The notes under the pieces: model-generated | Databases searched by the model: none | What the model was told of the DNA's origin: nothing | Seen by the model: the letters and a program-made list of their open reading frames with translations, nothing else | In this document: in pieces, positions 41,737-54,832 of the stretch | Numbering within the stretch: the stretch's first letter is position 1 | How the letters are laid out: the number at the start of each line of letters is the position of its first letter | DNA from: Noviherbaspirillum malthae | Lineage (GTDB): Bacteria; Pseudomonadota; Gammaproteobacteria; Burkholderiales; Burkholderiaceae_D | Assembly (NCBI RefSeq): GCF_015352985.1 | Contig: NZ_JACYXF010000003.1 | Coordinates: forward strand, 248,001-312,000 | DNA length: 64,000 nucleotides | Direction: 5' to 3' | Program-made: the position numbers and the translations under genes

Positions 41737-41964
41737 ATGACCCGGCGCCGCATCACCGGTTTTCATCAGGACGAGGAAAACCACTGGGTGGCCCAGCTCG
41801 AATGCGGGCACAACCAGCATGTGCGCCATGATCCGCCCTGGTTCAACCGGCCCTGGGTGGTGACGGTTGAAGGCAGGGCGGAGGCGCTGGGCCGCACGCT
41901 GGACTGCAAGAAATGCGATGCGGGCGCACCGCCCGACGCGCGCCCGCCCGGCGCTAATACCTGA
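41737..41964 (+). CDS. DUF3565 family protein
   Basis: A 75-residue protein; the pattern ITGFHQDEENHWVAQLECGH, HVRHDPPW, RPWVVT and LDCKKC is that of DUF3565. Cys/His spacing (C..H, C..C) suggests a small metal-binding site. The ATG at 41737 is set by AGGAGG; an earlier in-frame ATG lacks one. Function not established. Confidence 0.8.
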   Translation: MTRRRITGFHQDEENHWVAQLECGHNQHVRHDPPWFNRPWVVTVEGRAEALGRTLDCKKCDAGAPPDARPPGANT

Positions 41965-41995
41965 TCTGCTTACCTGGTTCGCTTACCCGATCTGC

Positions 41996-44205
41996 TCAGT
42001 CGAGCAGCTTGTCGAGCGTGATCGGCAGGTTGCGGATGCGCTTGCCGGTGGCGTGATACACCGCGTTCGCAATGGCGGCGCCGACGCCGGTGATGCCGAT
42101 CTCGCCGATCCCCTTGGCGCCCAGAGGATTGATGCGCGGATCGTCCTCGTCGACCACGATGACGTCGATCTCGCCGATATCCGCATTCACCGGGACATGG
42201 TATTCGGCGAGGTTGGCATTGACGGCACGGCCGTCGCGCAGGTCGTACTCGGTCTTCTCCAGCAGGGCGAGCCCGACGCCCCAGACGATGCCGCCCATCA
42301 GCTGGCTGCGCCCGGTCTTCCGGTTGAGCAGGCGGCCGACGCCGTAGCTGCCGACGATGCGCGCGACGCGGATTTCGCCGAGGTCAGGATCGACATGCAC
42401 CTCGGCGAAGACCGCGCCGAAGGAGTGATGCGAATAGGCCGTCTTTTCGTCGCCGGGCTTGGACTGCATCGTCGCCTCGACCGGCTGTCCGCCGTGGCGG
42501 GCGAGCAGCGTCGTGAGCTCTTCCCGCCTGGCCGGTTCCGACTGCCGGCAGAGCCAGCCATCCTCGATGCGGATCTCCTCGATGCCGGCCTGGTGCAGCG
42601 GCGAAGCCGGATCGCCGATGGCCATTTCAATCAGCTTCTTGCGCAAGGCATCGGCCGCCGCGCGCACCGCAGGCGCCACGCTGGCCACCGACTGCGAGCC
42701 GCCCGAGACCGGCGCGCCGGGGAAGGACGAGTCGCCCAGTTCGAAACGCACCTTTTCCAGCGGCAGCCCGAGCGTGTCGGCGGCCACCTGCGTCATGACG
42801 GTATAGGTGCCGGTGCCGAGGTCTTGCGTGCCCGAGCGTACCAGTGCGGTGCCGTCGGGCAGCAGCCGCGCCATCGCCGCCGCCTGGCTGCGGTTTGCCG
42901 GATAGGTCGCGGTCGCCATGCCGAGGCCGACCAGCTTGCCGTCCGCCCGCATCGAGCCGGGGCGCGGCGTGCGCCGCTGCCAGCCGAAGCGTTCCGCGCC
43001 CTGGCGGTAGCATTCGCGCAGCGACTTGCTCGACCAGGGCGTGCCTTTCTCCGGGTCTTTTTCCGCGTAGTTGCGCAGGCGCAGTTCGATCGGGTCCATC
43101 TCGAGCGCATAGGCCAGTTCGTCCAGCGCCGCCTCCAGCGCGAAGCTGCCGGTCGCCTCGCCGGGCGCGCGCATGAAGGTCGGCGTGCCGATGTTCAGCT
43201 TGCTCAGGCGATGCCGGGTTTCCAGGTTGGGGCAGTCGTACAGCATGCGGGTCATCAGGGCCGATGGTTCTATCCAGTCTTCGATGAAGGACGTGACGGC
43301 GGTGACGTCATGACGCAGGGCATTCAGGCGCCCGCTGGCGTCCGCCGCGGCCAGCATCCGGTGCTCCGTCTCCGGCCGGGCGCCCACCGGGCCGAACATC
43401 TGCGGCCGGTCGAGCACCAGCTTGACCGGGCAGCCCGCGCGGCGCGCGGCCATCGCCGCCAGCACCACATGCGACCAGGTCGAGCCCTTGCAGCCGAAGC
43501 CGCCGCCGACATAGGGACAGATCACCTGCACCCGCTCCGGCGCGATGCCGAGCGTCTTGGCGACGGTGGTGCGTACTCCGGTCACATACTGGGTGGAATC
43601 GTAGAGCGTCAGGCGGTCGCCGTCCCAGGCAGCGATGGTGGCATGCGGCTCCATCGGATTGTGATGCTCGGTCGGCGTCGTGTAGAGCGCATCCACCGTT
43701 GCCGCCGCATCGCGCAACCCCATCTCGAGGTTGCCGCGCAGCGAGTCCGGCGGATCGGTCTTGACCTTTTCCGGCGCATACGAGGCGTCCTTGACCTGCT
43801 CGAAATCGAGCACCGCTTCATAGCGCTCGTACTCGATGCGCACATGGCGCGCCGCATCCCTGGCCTGCTCCAGCGACTCGGCCACCACCACGCCGACGGG
43901 CTGGTTGTTGTAATGCACCTGGTCGTCCTGCAGCAGCGACATGATGCGGCCGGCCGGCGGCGAATTGGCGCCCGCCTTGCCGTCCTCGGGCAGGCGCTCT
44001 GCATTGAGATGCGTCAGCACCAGGCGCACGCCCGGCATGCGCTCGGCCGCACTCGTATCAATGCGGGCAATGCGCCCGTGCGGGATGGTGCTCATGACCA
44101 GCACCGCATGCGCCAGCCCCGGCAGCCGGTGTTCGGCCGCATAGAGGGCGCGGCCGGTCACCTTGTCGATGCCGTCGGTGCGGTTGACGGCTTGTCCGAT
44201 GTAAT

Positions 44206-44209
<4 letters not shown>
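41996..44209 (-). CDS. paoC: PaoC/YagR-type molybdenum-cofactor subunit of aldehyde/xanthine oxidoreductase
   Basis: Large catalytic subunit, 737 residues, xanthine-oxidase family: binds a molybdopterin cofactor and oxidises aldehydes in the E. coli enzyme. N-terminal a/b domain (VTGRALYAAEH), QYVTGVRTTVAKTLGI, GGGFGCKG, FMRAPGEATGSFALE, SGTQDLGTGTYTVM, GGSQSVASV and the C-terminal LGAKGIGEIGI, whose Glu is the catalytic base. The stop of the FAD subunit overlaps its ATG (ATGA). Third in the order paoA-paoB-paoC, as in E. coli; no paoD maturation chaperone lies in this window. Confidence 0.93.
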
Positions 44210-45192
<983 letters not shown>

Positions 45193-45203
45193 CGTGCCTC
45201 CTC

Positions 45204-45827
45204 TCAGCGCTTGCCGTGATTGACGCCATCGCGGCTCTCACCCGCCGCGACTTCGCGGATGGCGGCGACGATGTTCGGATACGCACCGCAGCGGCACAGG
45301 TTGCCGCTCATGCGCTCGCGGATCTCGTCGTCGGTCAGCAAAACATCCTTCGCGCCCGCATCCTGCGTAACGGCGCTGGCATGGCCGCAGCGGATTTCAT
45401 CGAGCAGCGCCTTCGCCGAACAGAGCTGGCCCGGCGTGCAGTAGCCGCACTGGAAGGCATCGTGATCCACGAAGGCCTGCTGCAGCGGATCGAGCGCCTC
45501 GCCCTGCGCCAGTCCCTCGACGGTGGTAATGAGCCGGTCTTCCTGCATGACCGCCAAGGTCAGGCAGGCATTGATGCGGCGGCCGTCTACCAGTACCGTG
45601 CAGGCGCCGCATTGGCCGCGGTCGCATCCCTTCTTGGTGCCGGTCAGGCCGATGACTTCGCGCAGCGCGTCGAGCAGCGTGGTGCGCGGTTCCAGCGACA
45701 GTTCATGGCGCTGGCCGTTGATGTTCAGGCATACCGGGCGCGGCGCGGCTTGCGTGCCGGAAAAATGGATGGCGGAATCAGCTGCCGGTTCGGCCAGGCT
45801 GTTCCGGGAGGGAGGGGAGTGTGACAT
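45204..45827 (-). CDS. paoA: PaoA/YagT-type [2Fe-2S] subunit
   Basis: A 207-residue electron-transfer subunit. Plant-ferredoxin domain with GTKKGCDRGQCGACTVLVDG and INACLTLAV, then the helical domain with FQCGYCTPGQLCSA and MSGNLCRCGAY: all eight ligands of two [2Fe-2S] clusters are present. E. coli PaoA carries a twin-arginine export signal; here the first 40 residues (MSHSPPSRNSL...) lack any RR motif or hydrophobic core, so the complex is predicted cytoplasmic. Start at 45827 with GGAGA upstream. Confidence 0.93.
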   Translation of the reverse strand: MSHSPPSRNSLAEPAADSAIHFSGTQAAPRPVCLNINGQRHELSLEPRTTLLDALREVIGLTGTKKGCDRGQCGACTVLVDGRRINACLTLAVMQEDRLITTVEGLAQGEALDPLQQAFVDHDAFQCGYCTPGQLCSAKALLDEIRCGHASAVTQDAGAKDVLLTDDEIRERMSGNLCRCGAYPNIVAAIREVAAGESRDGVNHGKR

Positions 45828-45980
45828 GAGCGGCTCTCCATGCTGACAGGACAAAGGAGAGCCGAAATGCAATTTTGATACCAGCCGTCTGCAGTGCCGG
45901 AAGCCGGGCGAAGTGTCCATCTCCGGCAACGTCGTTGCGCGTTGCCGGTAAGCCGCATGGAAAGCCGGTTCAACCGCTGT

Positions 45981-46481
45981 TCAGGCTGCGGCAGCCAGCG
46001 CCGGGGCAGACACGCCGCCGCGCAAGGCGCGCAGCTTGCCGACGGTCGTTGCGCAGGCATGTGCCGCCTCCGCGCCCTTGACCACGAAGTGGTTGTAGAA
46101 GAATTGCTGATGTTCCTCGCCGGCATGGAAATGATGCGGCGTGAGTACGGCCGAGAACACCGGCACCTGGGTTTCCAGCTGTACCTGCATCAGGCCGGAA
46201 ATGACGGCCTGGGCGACGAATTCATGACGGTAGATGCCGCCGTCGACCACCAGGCCCGCGGCCACGATGCCTTCATACTTGCCGCTTTGCGCCAGCACTT
46301 TCGCATGCAGCGGAATCTCGTAGGCACCGGGCACTTCGAAGAAGTCGATGGAGTCGGCGGCAAAGCCGAGCTTCTGCATTTCCGAAGTGAACGAGTCGCG
46401 GCAGCGGTCGACGATGTCGCGGTGCCAGCAAGCCTGGATGAAGGCGATGCGGCCGGTGGATTGATGTGTGGATGTGGACAT
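45981..46481 (-). CDS. ribH: Type II lumazine synthase (RibH2)
   Basis: Makes 6,7-dimethyl-8-ribityllumazine from ribityl-aminouracil and dihydroxybutanone phosphate, the penultimate step of riboflavin synthesis. 166 residues. VPGAYEIPLHAK, VVDGGIYRHEFVAQAVISGL and LTPHHFH (in place of the TTEN-type segment of RibH1) mark the decameric RibH2 class. The start at 46481 follows TAGGAG, which lies in a hairpin. It is directed by an FMN riboswitch and stands apart from other rib genes. Confidence 0.92.
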   Translation of the reverse strand: MSTSTHQSTGRIAFIQACWHRDIVDRCRDSFTSEMQKLGFAADSIDFFEVPGAYEIPLHAKVLAQSGKYEGIVAAGLVVDGGIYRHEFVAQAVISGLMQVQLETQVPVFSAVLTPHHFHAGEEHQQFFYNHFVVKGAEAAHACATTVGKLRALRGGVSAPALAAAA

Positions 46482-46490
46482 TCTGAAGCT

Positions 46491-46516
46491 CCTATTTACG
46501 AAGAACAATAAATAGG
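46491..46516 (-). promoter_or_regulatory. Shine-Dalgarno-sequestering hairpin before ribH
   Basis: Minus strand CCTATTTA and TAAATAGG pair as an 8-bp stem around a 10-nt loop; the 3' arm includes TAGG of the ribosome-binding site TAGGAG. Probably the translational output of the FMN riboswitch upstream. Confidence 0.5.
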
Positions 46517-46629
46517 GCGCACGGGATGGCTAACGCCGGCGGACACGGCAGGCGCGGCGATGCAAACGCAGGCATGACAGCGCATGCCGGCAAGCGCAAT
46601 GCTCGCAGTGCCGTTTCGAAACGGACAAC

Positions 46630-46793
46630 TATCCCGTCCTCTTTCATCCGGACTGTGACCGTCGGCCCCGGAATCACACCGGGTCTGCTGACCCTGCGCA
46701 CCGGCCGGAAACCCGACCGATGATGCAGGCGCTCGCGGGCTAGGCGCAGTGCGCCATTACCGCCGGTGGGGACTTTCACCCCGCCCTGAGAAC
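46630..46793 (-). ncRNA. FMN riboswitch (RFN element)
   Basis: The minus strand reads AGGGCGGGGTGAAAGTCCCC, ACCGGCGGTA, AGCCCGCGAGCGCC, GGTCAGCAGA, CCGGTGTGATTCCGGGGCCG and ACGGTCACAGTCCGGATG with GAAAGAGGACG, all conserved RFN blocks in order. It precedes ribH by about 150 nt and should shut it off when FMN is high. Confidence 0.97.
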
Positions 46794-46899
46794 GTGTTGA
46801 CCACCGGAGCGGGAGCTCCAAGGGTCAGCGCAGACTATAGCATGGGAGCAATGCCGGTGCAGGCCATGCTCCGTCGCGTCGGAATGCGTGATCGGCAGG

Positions 46900-49800
46900 T
46901 TACGGCAAGGTGTCGATGCTGGTGCTGATTACCCCGACCAGAGCAATCTTCTCTGCCGAGTCGGCAAAGCCCAGCAGCGCGTTTGCACGGCTGATCGCAC
47001 CGCTGTCAAGCTGCGCTGTCCAGGACGCCACTTCCCCGCTGCTGCCCTGGCGATCCAGGCTCGTCGTGTACAAGTACTCGACAAACTGAGTGTTGCTCAT
47101 GCCGTTCAGCAGGGGCTGCGCTTCCGCGCTATGGATGAAGCTCCATGCGATATCGGTCATCCCCATGCCGTTCTCGCTGGCCGAAATCCAGTGATTCAAG
47201 CCGGCCTGATCGGCCTTGCGGTCGAACAGCGTGTCGTACATCCGTACCAGCGTCGCCACATCGGTCCGAGTGAAGTCCAGCGTAAAGCCGTCGGCTTTTT
47301 CCTGAGCCAGCTTCTCGGCCGAGTTGGCAAAGGCATGCAGCACATCGGCACGATCGGCTTTGCCCTGTTCCAGCCGGTCGATCCAGAACGCCCGTCCGGC
47401 GGCATCCGCTTCGCGGCCGAGTGAGTGCCGGTACAGGGTATCGACGAACTGCGCGTTGCTTTGCACGCCCAGGAGCGTTCCTGTCTCCGGGGAGTCGACG
47501 AACTGCTGAGCGATGTCGTGCATGGTCATGCCGGCATCGTTCAGCTTGATCCAGTGGGCCAGGCCCTGCTGCTCCGCCGCGCGGTCGAACATTGCATCGT
47601 ACAGGCGCATGATGATGCCGCGCGCAGTCATGTCGGGCTCGGCGCCGGTGAAGTTAAGTTTCTCGACATGGGCTACGGTATCGGTGCCGTCGACGCCGCC
47701 GTTGCGGTGGATGACGGTGAGCTTGCCGTTTTCGACACGCATCGAATAATCGGCGCGGCCGGAGCCGGCCAGGCGCACGGTGTCCATGCCTGTGCCGCCA
47801 TCGATCGCATCATTGCCCTCGCCGCCAAAGACGAGGTCATCTCCGGCATCGCCGAAGATCCGATCGTTGCCGCCGGCGCTGCCAACGACATCGTTGCCGC
47901 CGCCGCCGTACAGTATGTCGTCGTCGGCGCCGAGGAAGATCGACTGCACATCATCGTCGCCCACGACATAGTTTCGGCCGTCGCCGCCCCGTAAAGTGGC
48001 TGCGCCGACGATTGCCGCAAAATCGACGTTGTCGAGCCTCAGGACCGTATCGTGCGAGAGGCTTCGGGTGTCGATCACCAAACCGATGGCGGAGTTGCCG
48101 GCGTTGCCCGGCGCAGCGGCCCCGCCGTTGATGACAATCGCATTTTCCGGCGAACTGGCGGGGGCCGCAGACAGCACCAGCGTCTTGGTTTGCAGGACCA
48201 CATTGCCGTCAAGGCTTTGCAGGAAGTTGCTGCCTTCCCCCTTCATGTCGGTTTGCACCGTCGAGCCCGCCGTCGTCTTGCTTTCAATGCGCCGGATCAG
48301 GTCGGTCAGCGCCTGGCTGTTGCTGAGCAAGGTCGTCGGCCCTTCGGCCTGCACTCCCGTTCCGACCGGCAGGCTCACAACGAGGTTGGCTGTAATGGTA
48401 TTCGTCGCATTCGATACGCCCATCGGAATATCGGCAAGGATTGCATGCGCCGTGGCCGTGTCCTCTACCCGGCCCGAAGTAACCGGCGCAATCGTGACGG
48501 TCTGATTGCTCAGGCCGGTTGCAGTATCCTGGGCGGTCGTCGTGTTCACCGTCACGCCGTCGATGGTAGAGACAGAAGGCGGAGCGGGTGCAGGGGCAGG
48601 GGAGGGCGCAGGAATGCCCGTCACGGCAATGCCGTTTCCGGTCATGTCGGCAAGCACAACGGCGGAGTCCGCTCCCGCGGCCCAGTCTTCGGCTGCCGCC
48701 AGGTTGTATACGGTGTTGTCGGCGGCACCCGAGCCGTTCTTGTTCAAGAGCTGGTTGACGCCGCTCCTGTCCGTGCTGCTCAAGGTCAATGTGAATGCGG
48801 TGCCCGAGGTGACCTCCACATTGGCGGTGTCTGTCAGCGTATAGGTGGCGCCGCCCTGACCGCTCAGCGTGAACTTGTTGGCGATGATGTCATTGCCCGC
48901 GCCGCTCAGCTTCAGGAACCCGGCTCCCGAGACCACAAGAGCGCCCGAACCGACATCATAGGTGGCGGAGGAAATCACCGGCACCGGCACTTGGGAAGCA
49001 GTCATGACGTTGCCCGCTATATCGGCGACCACCACGGCGGCGTCGGCCCCGGCTGTCCAGTCTTCCGCAGCAGCGAGATTGTAGGTGGTGCCGCCGGTCG
49101 AAGCAGTGCCATTCTTGTTGACGAGCTGACCAAGCGCTGCCTTGTCTGCGGCGCTGAGCATCAGCGTGAACGACGTGCCGGAGGTAATCTCGACGCTGGC
49201 GGTATCGGTCAGGCTATAGGTGGCTCCGCCTTCGCCGGTCAGGGTGAACTTGTTGGCTACGATGTCATTGGCGGCGCCGGCAGAGGAAAGAAAGCCGGTA
49301 CCGGTTACGACAAGCGCTCCCGTGCCTGCATCGTATGTTGCGGAGGTAATTAAGGGCACGGCGACATTGCTGACGGTGACGCCATTGCCGGTGAGATCGG
49401 CGATGACCGTGGCGGCGTCGGCGCCCGCAGCCCAATCCTCCGCAGCCGCGAGGTTGTAGACGCTCGCATTGGTCGAGGCTGAACCGTTCTTGTTGAAGAT
49501 CTGGTTCAATGCGGCCTTGTCCGTTGCGCTGAGCGTAAGCGTAAAGGACGTCGCGGACGTGACCTCGACATTTGCCGTATCGGTCAGGGTATAGGCAGCG
49601 CCACCTTCGCCGGTCAGGGTGAATTTATTGGCGACGATATCGTTCGTCGCGCCGGCCAATGCCGTCAGGCCGGTCCCCGTAACAACCAGGGCCCCGGTGC
49701 TGGCATTGTAGGTGGCCGAGGTAATGGTCGGTGGCGGCACGTTGCTGACGGTGATGCCGTTGCCGGTAAGGTCGGCCAGGACTACGGCGGCATCTGCTCC

Positions 49801-52800
49801 GGCAGCCCAGTCTTCGGCGGCAGCGATGTTGTAGGTCGTTCCGCTCGCGGCCGTCGTGCCGTTTTTGGTCATGAGCAGATTCAAGGCGGTCTTGTCGTTA
49901 GCGCTGAGCGTCAGTGTGAACGACGTCGCGGAGGTGATGTCCGCATTGGCGGTATCGGTCAGCGTGTAAGTAGCGCCGCCTTCACCGGTGAATGTGAACT
50001 TGTTGGCCACGATATCGTTTGCGTTTCCGGACAGACCGAGAAAGCCGGTGCCGGCCACTGCCAGGACACCGCCGGCGACATCATAGCTGGCGCCAGTGAT
50101 GGCCGGCACGGGGATAGCCGCAGTGATGCCGTTGCCGGTCAGATCGGCAACGGCGACGGCAGCATCCGCGCCGGCGATCCAGTCCTCTGCCGCAGCAATA
50201 TTGTAGGTCGCGCCGCCGGTGGAGGAAGTGCCGCTCTTGTTGACGATCTGGTTGATTGCGGCCTTGTCGGTACTGCTCAAGGCGAGCGTGAAGGATGTTG
50301 CGGAGGTGATGTCGGCATTGGCCGTATCGGTCAGCGTATAGGTGGCGCCGCCTTCACCGGTGAGTGTGAACTTGTTGGCTACCACGTCATTGGCGGCGCC
50401 ATTCAGAGACAGGAATCCTGTTCCATTCACAACCAGTGCACCTGTGCCGGCGTCATAGACGGCAGACGTAATTGCCGGTACGGCGACATTGCTTGCCGTG
50501 ACGCCGTTGCCCGTCACATCGGTTACCGTGGCATCGGCATCGGCGCCGGCAATCCAGTCCTCCGCCGCGGCGATGTTGTAGGCGGTGCCGCTGGTGGAAG
50601 ACATGCCGTTCTTGTTGACGATCTGATTGATCGCAGCCTTGTCGATACTACTCAGTGTCAGCGTGAACGACGTACCTGACGTGATTTCCACATTGGCGGT
50701 ATCGGTCAGCGTATGGGTAGCGCCGCCTTCGCCGGTCAGCGTGAACTTGTTGGCCACGATGTCATTGACAGCGCCGGTCTTGCGTACAAGATTGCTCCCG
50801 GTGACGACGAGGGTTCCGGTATTGGCATTGTAAGTCGCCGACGACAAGGTCGGCGTTTGCGTATTGCCGACCGTGATTGCATTGCCGGTCAAATCGGCAT
50901 TGAATGCGACCGCGGGCATCCAGTTATCCGCCGCGGCCAGATTGTAAATCGTGCCTCCGCTCGAGGACGCGCCGTTCTTGTTCAGCAAACCTTCGACGTT
51001 GATTTGATCGGCGGCATTGAGTGTTACGGAAAAAGAAGTCGCGCTCGTGATTTCAACATCGCCCGAGGTCAGTGTGTAGCTGCCCCCTTCACCGGTCAGC
51101 GTGAGCAATGACACCGCGACATCGTTGAGCGCGCCTGAATTGGCCTGAAAGCGCGTGCCGGTGACGGTCAATACATTCGTGGACGCATCATAGGCGACGC
51201 TGGTAATCGACGGCATCGCCGTATTGCTGACAGTCACGCCATTTCCTGTCAGATCCGCCACGACCACTGTCGCATCGGCGCCGGCAATCCAGTCCTCGGC
51301 GGCTGCAAGATTGTAGGTCGTCGCGTCGGTCGACGACACGCCGTTCTTGTTGAAGACGTTTTCCAGTGCGGCCTTGTCGGTTGCGCTGAGCATTAACGTG
51401 AACGACGTCGCAGAGGTGATGTCGACGTTAGCGGTGTCGGTCAGCGTATAAGTAGCGCCCCCTTCACCAGCGAGCGTGAACTTGTTGGCCACGATATCGT
51501 TGGTGGTGCCGTTCAGCGGCAGGAAACCTGTTCCCGTAACGATCAATGCGCCGGTGCCGGCGTTGTATGCAGCAGAAGTAATTGCCGGCACGGCAACGTT
51601 GCTGACAGTGATGCTGTTGCCAGTCGTATCGGCGACCACAACGGCGGCATCTGCGCCGGCAGCCCAGTCCTCGGCAGCGGCAAGATTGTAGGTCGTGCCG
51701 CCCGTGGAAGACGTGCCGTTCTTGTTGGCGAGCTGATTGATACCTGCCTTGTCGGTGCTGCTGAGCGTGAGCGTGAAGGATGTTGCGGAGGTGATGTCGG
51801 CATTGGCCGTATCGGTCAGCGTGTAAGTGGCGCCGCCTTCACCTGTCAGGGTGAACTTGTTGGCTATGATGTCGTTTGTCGCGCCGCTCAGGTGCAGAAA
51901 GCCGGTGCCGGTAACGACCAATGTTCCTGTATTCGCGTTATATGCTGCAGATGTAATTGCCGGCACGGCGACGTTGCTGACAGTGTTGCCGTTGCCGGTC
52001 GAATCGACGACGATCACCGCGGCGTCCGCGCCCGCAGCCCAGTCTTCCGCTGCCGCGATGTTGTAGGTTGTGCCGCTGGTGGAGGAAGTGCCGTTCTTGT
52101 TGACGATCTGATTGATCGCTGCCCTGTCGCTGCTGCTCAGCGTCAGGGTAAAAGATGTGCCCGACGTGACGTCGACATTGGCGGTATCCGTCAGCGTATA
52201 AGTGGTGCCGCCCTCGCCGGTAAACGTGAATTTATTGGCGACAATGTCATTGCCTGCCCCGCTCAAGGAGAGGAAGCCACTGCCGGTCACCACCAGGGCG
52301 CCGGTGGCGGCATCGTAGGTGGCCGAAGTGATTGCCGGCACGGCGACATTGCTGACCGTGATGCCGTTACCGGTGGCGTCGACGACAACAATTGCGGCGT
52401 CCGCACCAGCTGCCCAGTCTTCGGCGGCGGCAAGATTGTAGGTAGTGCCGCTGGTGGAGGAGGCGCCGTTCTTGTTAAAGATCTGGTTGATCGCTGCCTT
52501 GTCGGTGGCGCTCAATGTCAGGGTGAAGGCAGTGCCTGAAGTAATTTCGACATTGGCTGAATCGGTCAGCGTATAGGTGGCGCCGCCTTCGCCGGTAAGC
52601 GTCAGCTTGTTGGCGACGATGTCATTGGCATTTCCGTTCAACGACAGCAAGCCCGTGCCGGTGATGACTAATGTTCCGGCATTGGCGTTATAGGTCGCGG
52701 AAGTGATGGCCGGTACCGGCACGTTAGACACCGTGACACTGCTGGTCGAGACTGAAGTGTCGGCATTGTTGATTACGCTGTTCCAGTCGTCGGCGGCCGA

Positions 52801-54570
52801 CAGGTTGTAGGTCGTGCCGGCTGTGGACGAGGTGCCGTTCTTGTTAAAGATTACGGCGACCTGTGCCTGATCGGTTGCGTTCAGGGTTACCGAGAAGGAT
52901 GACGAGCTGATGACCTCGACATCCGAACTGGTCAATGTATATGTGGCGCCGCCTTCACCGGTCAGCGCCAGCTTCGATACGGTGATGTCATTGGCCGCGC
53001 CGACCGTCTTCACCAGGTCGTTGCCGGTGACAGTGAGGACGTGAGTGCTGGAGTCATAGGTGGCGGAGGTGATTGCTGGCGACGTCACGTTGCTGACTGT
53101 AATGCCGTTGCCGGTGGTGTCTGCCGCGCCGCCGGCAGTCACATCCCAGTTGGACGCGGCTGCCAGATTGAAGGTCGTGCCGCCAACGGAAGAGGTGCCA
53201 TTTTTGTTTAGCAAGCCATTGACGGCCAGCTTGTCTGCTGCGTCCAGCGTGACTGAAAACGCGGTTGCGCTGCCGGCGCTGACGTTGCTGCTTGTTAGCG
53301 TGTAGGTGCTTCCGCCTTGGCCGGTCAAGGTCAGCTTGCTGACGTCGATGGTGCCGCCCGAGGTGATATTTGAGCCTGTGACGGAAAGCACGCCGCTGCT
53401 GGCGTCGTATGTGGCGCTGGTGATGGCAGGTGGTATTACAGGATCTGCGAAAACGAAGTTGTTAAAGCCGCTCCATATCTTATTGTCGGGAACATTGTTA
53501 TTTAAGTACCCCGTAGACGTAACCCTTACTTCATCAACGTTTTGAAAATCGGAGCTCAATGTCAATGTTGCAGTATAGCTGCCGGATTGAGTGACCGGCT
53601 TGATGAAAGTTTGTGTTCCAACTTCTGTACCGTTCCTGAATCCTTTTACTGTGTAATCTGGGTTATGGCCTTGGTAATCTTGTACCAAGAAGCTGGTCAG
53701 CTTGAATTCATCTCCCGATTGACTCTTGATGATGAATTCATCGCGGGATGCTCCTCCTTCTGCAATCAGGACAGTACCTTGTGCACCCAGGAGATTATTG
53801 TGTGCAGCGACATTCCCCGTGACCACATGGTTCGTATCAGAGAAAAACATCTGGAAAACCACACCTGATATATCGGTGGTTCCACCTTCGCCGTCTTCGA
53901 ACGTATTTCCGTATCCATTATTGCCGTTTGGCGCCGACAGAGTTACGGTGCCGCCGGCCAGCACAGCATCAAAGCCTGCAACTGCCAACGTCGCGGTCTC
54001 CGTCGTACCAAATGTCTTTTCCAACATCCAGTTTCCGCCCTTCCCGCCTGCCCCTGTCAGATCACCCGATGCCGAGACATCCGCACCCGTCATTGCAGCC
54101 AACTCAGAAACAAATTCAACGCCCTCGCTTCCTTTAGCAACATCACAACCGTAAAGCAGAATGTCAGCATCGCCCCCCAATGCAGCGCCGATCGCTGCCA
54201 GATCGGCAGCATGCTCCTGCAGATTTGCGCGATTGAGTGTGGTCGTTCCCAGATCCAGTGCAGCTTCCGAGCCGTGGGAGAAGACATGAATCGCGTTAAT
54301 ACCATTTCGTCCTGCCAGTATCGAAGCCATTTGAGCAAGGCCATCACTTGTGGCATCAAGTATGTGTACCTCCACGTCGGGGCTGATGCCGTCGACAAGC
54401 TGCTGATATCCGTCAATGCCGTTTTCAATGAAGACGATTTCAATGCGCTGTTCGCCAGCGCTAGTCGTTGATTGAGAAGACGCAGGCGTCATCGATGCCG
54501 TGTTGTCAGAGGCATCGTCGGTGTTTGCTGCGATGAGAGATTGGGTCGGGGAAGTGTGTTGCATGGTCAT
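46900..54570 (-). CDS. Giant secreted repeat protein: DUF4347, 13 tandem repeats, RTX and DUF4214 domains
   Basis: 2556 residues, probably exported by a type I system and cell-surface or extracellular. N-terminal DUF4347 (about 45-205, [41 protein letters not shown]); a beta-rich segment (210-380); 13 tandem repeats of ~123 residues (380-1985) of the form [20 protein letters not shown]...[12 protein letters not shown]...NKNGTSS...YNLAAAEDW; a Pro/Ala linker; an RTX block (about 2190-2265, [31 protein letters not shown]); then two to three DUF4214 units ([23 protein letters not shown]). No N-terminal Sec signal, as usual for type I substrates. No T1SS genes lie in the window. It is divergent from the tail-collar gene. 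Confidence 0.88.
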   Translation of the reverse strand: MTMQHTSPTQSLIAANTDDASDNTASMTPASSQSTTSAGEQRIEIVFIENGIDGYQQLVDGISPDVEVHILDATSDGLAQMASILAGRNGINAIHVFSHGSEAALDLGTTTLNRANLQEHAADLAAIGAALGGDADILLYGCDVAKGSEGVEFVSELAAMTGADVSASGDLTGAGGKGGNWMLEKTFGTTETATLAVAGFDAVLAGGTVTLSAPNGNNGYGNTFEDGEGGTTDISGVVFQMFFSDTNHVVTGNVAAHNNLLGAQGTVLIAEGGASRDEFIIKSQSGDEFKLTSFLVQDYQGHNPDYTVKGFRNGTEVGTQTFIKPVTQSGSYTATLTLSSDFQNVDEVRVTSTGYLNNNVPDNKIWSGFNNFVFADPVIPPAITSATYDASSGVLSVTGSNITSGGTIDVSKLTLTGQGGSTYTLTSSNVSAGSATAFSVTLDAADKLAVNGLLNKNGTSSVGGTTFNLAAASNWDVTAGGAADTTGNGITVSNVTSPAITSATYDSSTHVLTVTGNDLVKTVGAANDITVSKLALTGEGGATYTLTSSDVEVISSSSFSVTLNATDQAQVAVIFNKNGTSSTAGTTYNLSAADDWNSVINNADTSVSTSSVTVSNVPVPAITSATYNANAGTLVITGTGLLSLNGNANDIVANKLTLTGEGGATYTLTDSANVEITSGTAFTLTLSATDKAAINQIFNKNGASSTSGTTYNLAAAEDWAAGADAAIVVVDATGNGITVSNVAVPAITSATYDAATGALVVTGSGFLSLSGAGNDIVANKFTFTGEGGTTYTLTDTANVDVTSGTSFTLTLSSSDRAAINQIVNKNGTSSTSGTTYNIAAAEDWAAGADAAVIVVDSTGNGNTVSNVAVPAITSAAYNANTGTLVVTGTGFLHLSGATNDIIANKFTLTGEGGATYTLTDTANADITSATSFTLTLSSTDKAGINQLANKNGTSSTGGTTYNLAAAEDWAAGADAAVVVADTTGNSITVSNVAVPAITSAAYNAGTGALIVTGTGFLPLNGTTNDIVANKFTLAGEGGATYTLTDTANVDITSATSFTLMLSATDKAALENVFNKNGVSSTDATTYNLAAAEDWIAGADATVVVADLTGNGVTVSNTAMPSITSVAYDASTNVLTVTGTRFQANSGALNDVAVSLLTLTGEGGSYTLTSGDVEITSATSFSVTLNAADQINVEGLLNKNGASSSGGTIYNLAAADNWMPAVAFNADLTGNAITVGNTQTPTLSSATYNANTGTLVVTGSNLVRKTGAVNDIVANKFTLTGEGGATHTLTDTANVEITSGTSFTLTLSSIDKAAINQIVNKNGMSSTSGTAYNIAAAEDWIAGADADATVTDVTGNGVTASNVAVPAITSAVYDAGTGALVVNGTGFLSLNGAANDVVANKFTLTGEGGATYTLTDTANADITSATSFTLALSSTDKAAINQIVNKSGTSSTGGATYNIAAAEDWIAGADAAVAVADLTGNGITAAIPVPAITGASYDVAGGVLAVAGTGFLGLSGNANDIVANKFTFTGEGGATYTLTDTANADITSATSFTLTLSANDKTALNLLMTKNGTTAASGTTYNIAAAEDWAAGADAAVVLADLTGNGITVSNVPPPTITSATYNASTGALVVTGTGLTALAGATNDIVANKFTLTGEGGAAYTLTDTANVEVTSATSFTLTLSATDKAALNQIFNKNGSASTNASVYNLAAAEDWAAGADAATVIADLTGNGVTVSNVAVPLITSATYDAGTGALVVTGTGFLSSAGAANDIVANKFTLTGEGGATYSLTDTASVEITSGTSFTLMLSAADKAALGQLVNKNGTASTGGTTYNLAAAEDWTAGADAAVVVADIAGNVMTASQVPVPVISSATYDVGSGALVVSGAGFLKLSGAGNDIIANKFTLSGQGGATYTLTDTANVEVTSGTAFTLTLSSTDRSGVNQLLNKNGSGAADNTVYNLAAAEDWAAGADSAVVLADMTGNGIAVTGIPAPSPAPAPAPPSVSTIDGVTVNTTTAQDTATGLSNQTVTIAPVTSGRVEDTATAHAILADIPMGVSNATNTITANLVVSLPVGTGVQAEGPTTLLSNSQALTDLIRRIESKTTAGSTVQTDMKGEGSNFLQSLDGNVVLQTKTLVLSAAPASSPENAIVINGGAAAPGNAGNSAIGLVIDTRSLSHDTVLRLDNVDFAAIVGAATLRGGDGRNYVVGDDDVQSIFLGADDDILYGGGGNDVVGSAGGNDRIFGDAGDDLVFGGEGNDAIDGGTGMDTVRLAGSGRADYSMRVENGKLTVIHRNGGVDGTDTVAHVEKLNFTGAEPDMTARGIIMRLYDAMFDRAAEQQGLAHWIKLNDAGMTMHDIAQQFVDSPETGTLLGVQSNAQFVDTLYRHSLGREADAAGRAFWIDRLEQGKADRADVLHAFANSAEKLAQEKADGFTLDFTRTDVATLVRMYDTLFDRKADQAGLNHWISASENGMGMTDIAWSFIHSAEAQPLLNGMSNTQFVEYLYTTSLDRQGSSGEVASWTAQLDSGAISRANALLGFADSAEKIALVGVISTSIDTLP
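48612..53427 (-). repeat. 13 tandem ~370-bp coding repeats within the giant gene
   Basis: Each unit encodes about 123 residues. Units 3-6 and 9-13 are very alike (same [20 protein letters not shown] core); 1, 2, 7 and 8 diverge, lacking or altering the NDIVANKFT segment. The similarity suggests recent duplication or conversion in the centre and at the C-terminal side. Confidence 0.85.
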
Positions 54571-54832
54571 GGCGAAACCTGAGTGAGGAAGAAGCGAACA
54601 AAAATTCTAGTGGTGGTGCAAGGCGCCAATGACGATGAATAAGACAGCCTTCCCGGTTCTGTTCGCGAGGTAAAAAAGCGGTGAACGATGACGTCATTTG
54701 ACAATCATAAAAACGCTTTTCAGCCTGTCATTGCTGATCGAAACTACATTCGTATCATGTAGTCGACAACAGAAATGGAAGGGCAAATGGAGTGTTTTTA
54801 TCGATGCATATCCACATTCACGGAGGTTGCAG

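Noticed and set aside
48052..53305. Many plus-strand frames opposite the giant repeat gene
   Set aside because: They recur with the repeat period and merely mirror it.
48612..53427. Regular repeats considered as a CRISPR-like or satellite array
   Set aside because: The unit is ~370 bp, in frame, and codes a continuous repeated protein domain; no short repeat/spacer pattern.
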